Source: Chloroflexota bacterium (GTDB lineage Bacteria > Chloroflexota > UBA5177 > JANWHV01). From it: DNA of 6,159 nucleotides. Positions 5,405 through 6,159 of this stretch are shown here, piece by piece. Position 1 is the stretch's first letter, and every line of letters begins with the position of its first letter. The notes under the pieces were generated by a model that was not told where the DNA came from, searched no databases, and saw nothing but the letters and a program-made list of their open reading frames with translations. A program made the position numbers and the translations under genes. The DNA lies in the NCBI GenBank assembly GCA_028287725.1, contig JAQBPC010000351.1:1-6159 (forward strand), given 5' to 3'.

Positions 5405-6159
5405 TCATACTGCCCCCGAGTTAGCTAGCGCGCTGGCCGACGGTTGCTGCGATTCAGTCCTACCGCCCGGTCCCTGGCGGACTACTGTGCCATTCCCCTC
5501 AAGCGCATGCCGGATTGGCGATGTCCCAGTACCACTTGCCAGAATCACGCGTGACACTCCACCTTCGATGCCCTCGCGCGCACCCAACAGCTTCTTTTTC
5601 ATGCTTCCATGCGCGTATTGCATTGCCGCGTCAAACGAGGCGATCGTTACATCGGTCACCAGGGTGGTCGTGTCGTGCCGGTCACGAAGAAGGCCCGGGA
5701 CGTCGGTCAGGATGACCAGATCGGTGGCCTCGAGTGCCACGGCAACGGCAGCAGCCGCGCGATCACCATCGATGTTCATCGCTTCGTTGTCGAGGCTAAG
5801 CGCGGGCGGACACAACACCGGCAGGTAGCCTCCCGCCAGCAGCAAATGCAAAAGGTGGGTGTTGACGGACGTCACCTTGCCGGTGTGGTCGTCCCGCAGC
5901 ACCATGCGCTTTTCGCCTTCGACCACGGTGACGGTCGACTTTCGCGGCCCGCGAAGCACGCCGCCATCAACGCCTGAAAGGCCGACTGCCGGCACACCTA
6001 GCCGTTGCAAGGATTCCACCATGTTGGTATTTCGCCGGCCGGCGCAGGCCATCGCCAGAATCTCGATCGTCTCGCGATCGGTATAGCGGCTCGTCATGCC
6101 GTTTGGGTGCCGCACAAATCGCGCGGGGTGCCCCAAGCGCTCGCCCAATTCAGATGTTT
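5405..6159 (-). CDS. lysZ: [LysW]-aminoadipate kinase LysZ, 5'-truncated by window edge
   Basis: The last 250 residues of an amino-acid kinase (NAGK/ArgB superfamily) that phosphorylates LysW-bound alpha-aminoadipate. The frame stays open to the right edge, so the TTG near 6148 is not a real start. The missing N-terminus, probably about 35 residues, should hold the KxGG motif. In numbering from the first visible complete codon: LGHPARFVRHPNG (8-20), SRYTDRET (23-30), NIDGDRAAAAVAVAL (128-142), TDLVILTDVPGLL (145-157) and GSMKKKL (184-190, phosphate-binding lysines). The SRYTDRET segment resembles LysZ and differs from the GLRVTD of classical ArgB, which supports the carrier-dependent role. 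After the usual family end (around GNGTVV, 221-226) there is a tail of about 24 residues rich in Gly, Ser, Gln and Ala that looks disordered. It is followed after 79 nt by lysJ. Confidence 0.93.
   Translation of the reverse strand, partial: TSELGERLGHPARFVRHPNGMTSRYTDRETIEILAMACAGRRNTNMVESLQRLGVPAVGLSGVDGGVLRGPRKSTVTVVEGEKRMVLRDDHTGKVTSVNTHLLHLLLAGGYLPVLCPPALSLDNEAMNIDGDRAAAAVAVALEATDLVILTDVPGLLRDRHDTTTLVTDVTIASFDAAMQYAHGSMKKKLLGAREGIEGGVSRVILASGTGTSPIRHALEGNGTVVRQGPGGRTESQQPSASALANSGAV

Noticed and set aside
283..6086. Plus-strand reading frames throughout the window
   Set aside because: All lie opposite well-supported minus-strand genes, show no recognisable domains, and have the Arg/Pro/Ser/Ala-rich composition of antisense shadows in GC-rich DNA.
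6146..6148. TTG codon as the start of lysZ
   Set aside because: The frame is open to the window edge, and the LysZ family has about 35 more N-terminal residues including KxGG. The TTG (a Leu in LGERLGHP) lies inside a conserved region.

Overview
The window is a single-strand block: every gene I can support is read on the minus strand, from the right edge to the left edge. The composition looks GC-rich by eye (not counted). The right half carries carrier-protein-dependent lysine biosynthesis (the LysW branch of the alpha-aminoadipate pathway). In bacteria this route is known from Deinococcus-Thermus, Chloroflexota and some other lineages. Together with the TauE/DUF1634 pair and an Asp-box propeller protein, this makes a Chloroflexota-like bacterium my best guess, held with low to moderate confidence.

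Layout in transcription order. (1) 6159-5405: lysZ, kinase of the LysW-bound intermediate, with its N-terminus cut off by the window edge. (2) 5325-4105: lysJ, PLP aminotransferase. (3) 4112-3027: lysK, M20-type metallo-hydrolase that frees lysine, overlapping lysJ by 8 nt. (4) 2978-2814: lysW, the 54-residue zinc-binding amino-group carrier protein ending in EDWGE, preceded by a strong ribosome binding site and a perfect 14-nt palindrome. (5) 2616-1825: a TauE/SafE-family permease. (6) 1825-1442: a three-helix DUF1634 membrane protein, coupled to the permease through TGATG. (7) 1390-179: an exported protein with seven Asp-box (BNR) motifs, probably a seven-bladed beta-propeller. (8) 122-1: the first ~40 residues of a probable fumarylacetoacetate hydrolase (FAH) family enzyme, cut by the left window edge.

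The lys genes work in sequence. LysW holds alpha-aminoadipate through its C-terminal glutamate. LysZ phosphorylates the bound substrate, a reductase (LysY, not in the window) makes the semialdehyde, LysJ transaminates it, and LysK releases lysine and regenerates LysW. The ligase LysX is also outside the window, so a role in arginine/ornithine synthesis cannot be excluded. The 197-nt gap at 2617-2813 separates the lys genes from the permease unit and holds a plausible promoter and a 21-nt imperfect inverted repeat. I saw no tRNA, rRNA, CRISPR array, insertion sequence or convincing intrinsic terminator. Most of the window is recognisable metabolism and transport. The least explained parts are the TauE-DUF1634 pair, the propeller protein and the two small palindromes.
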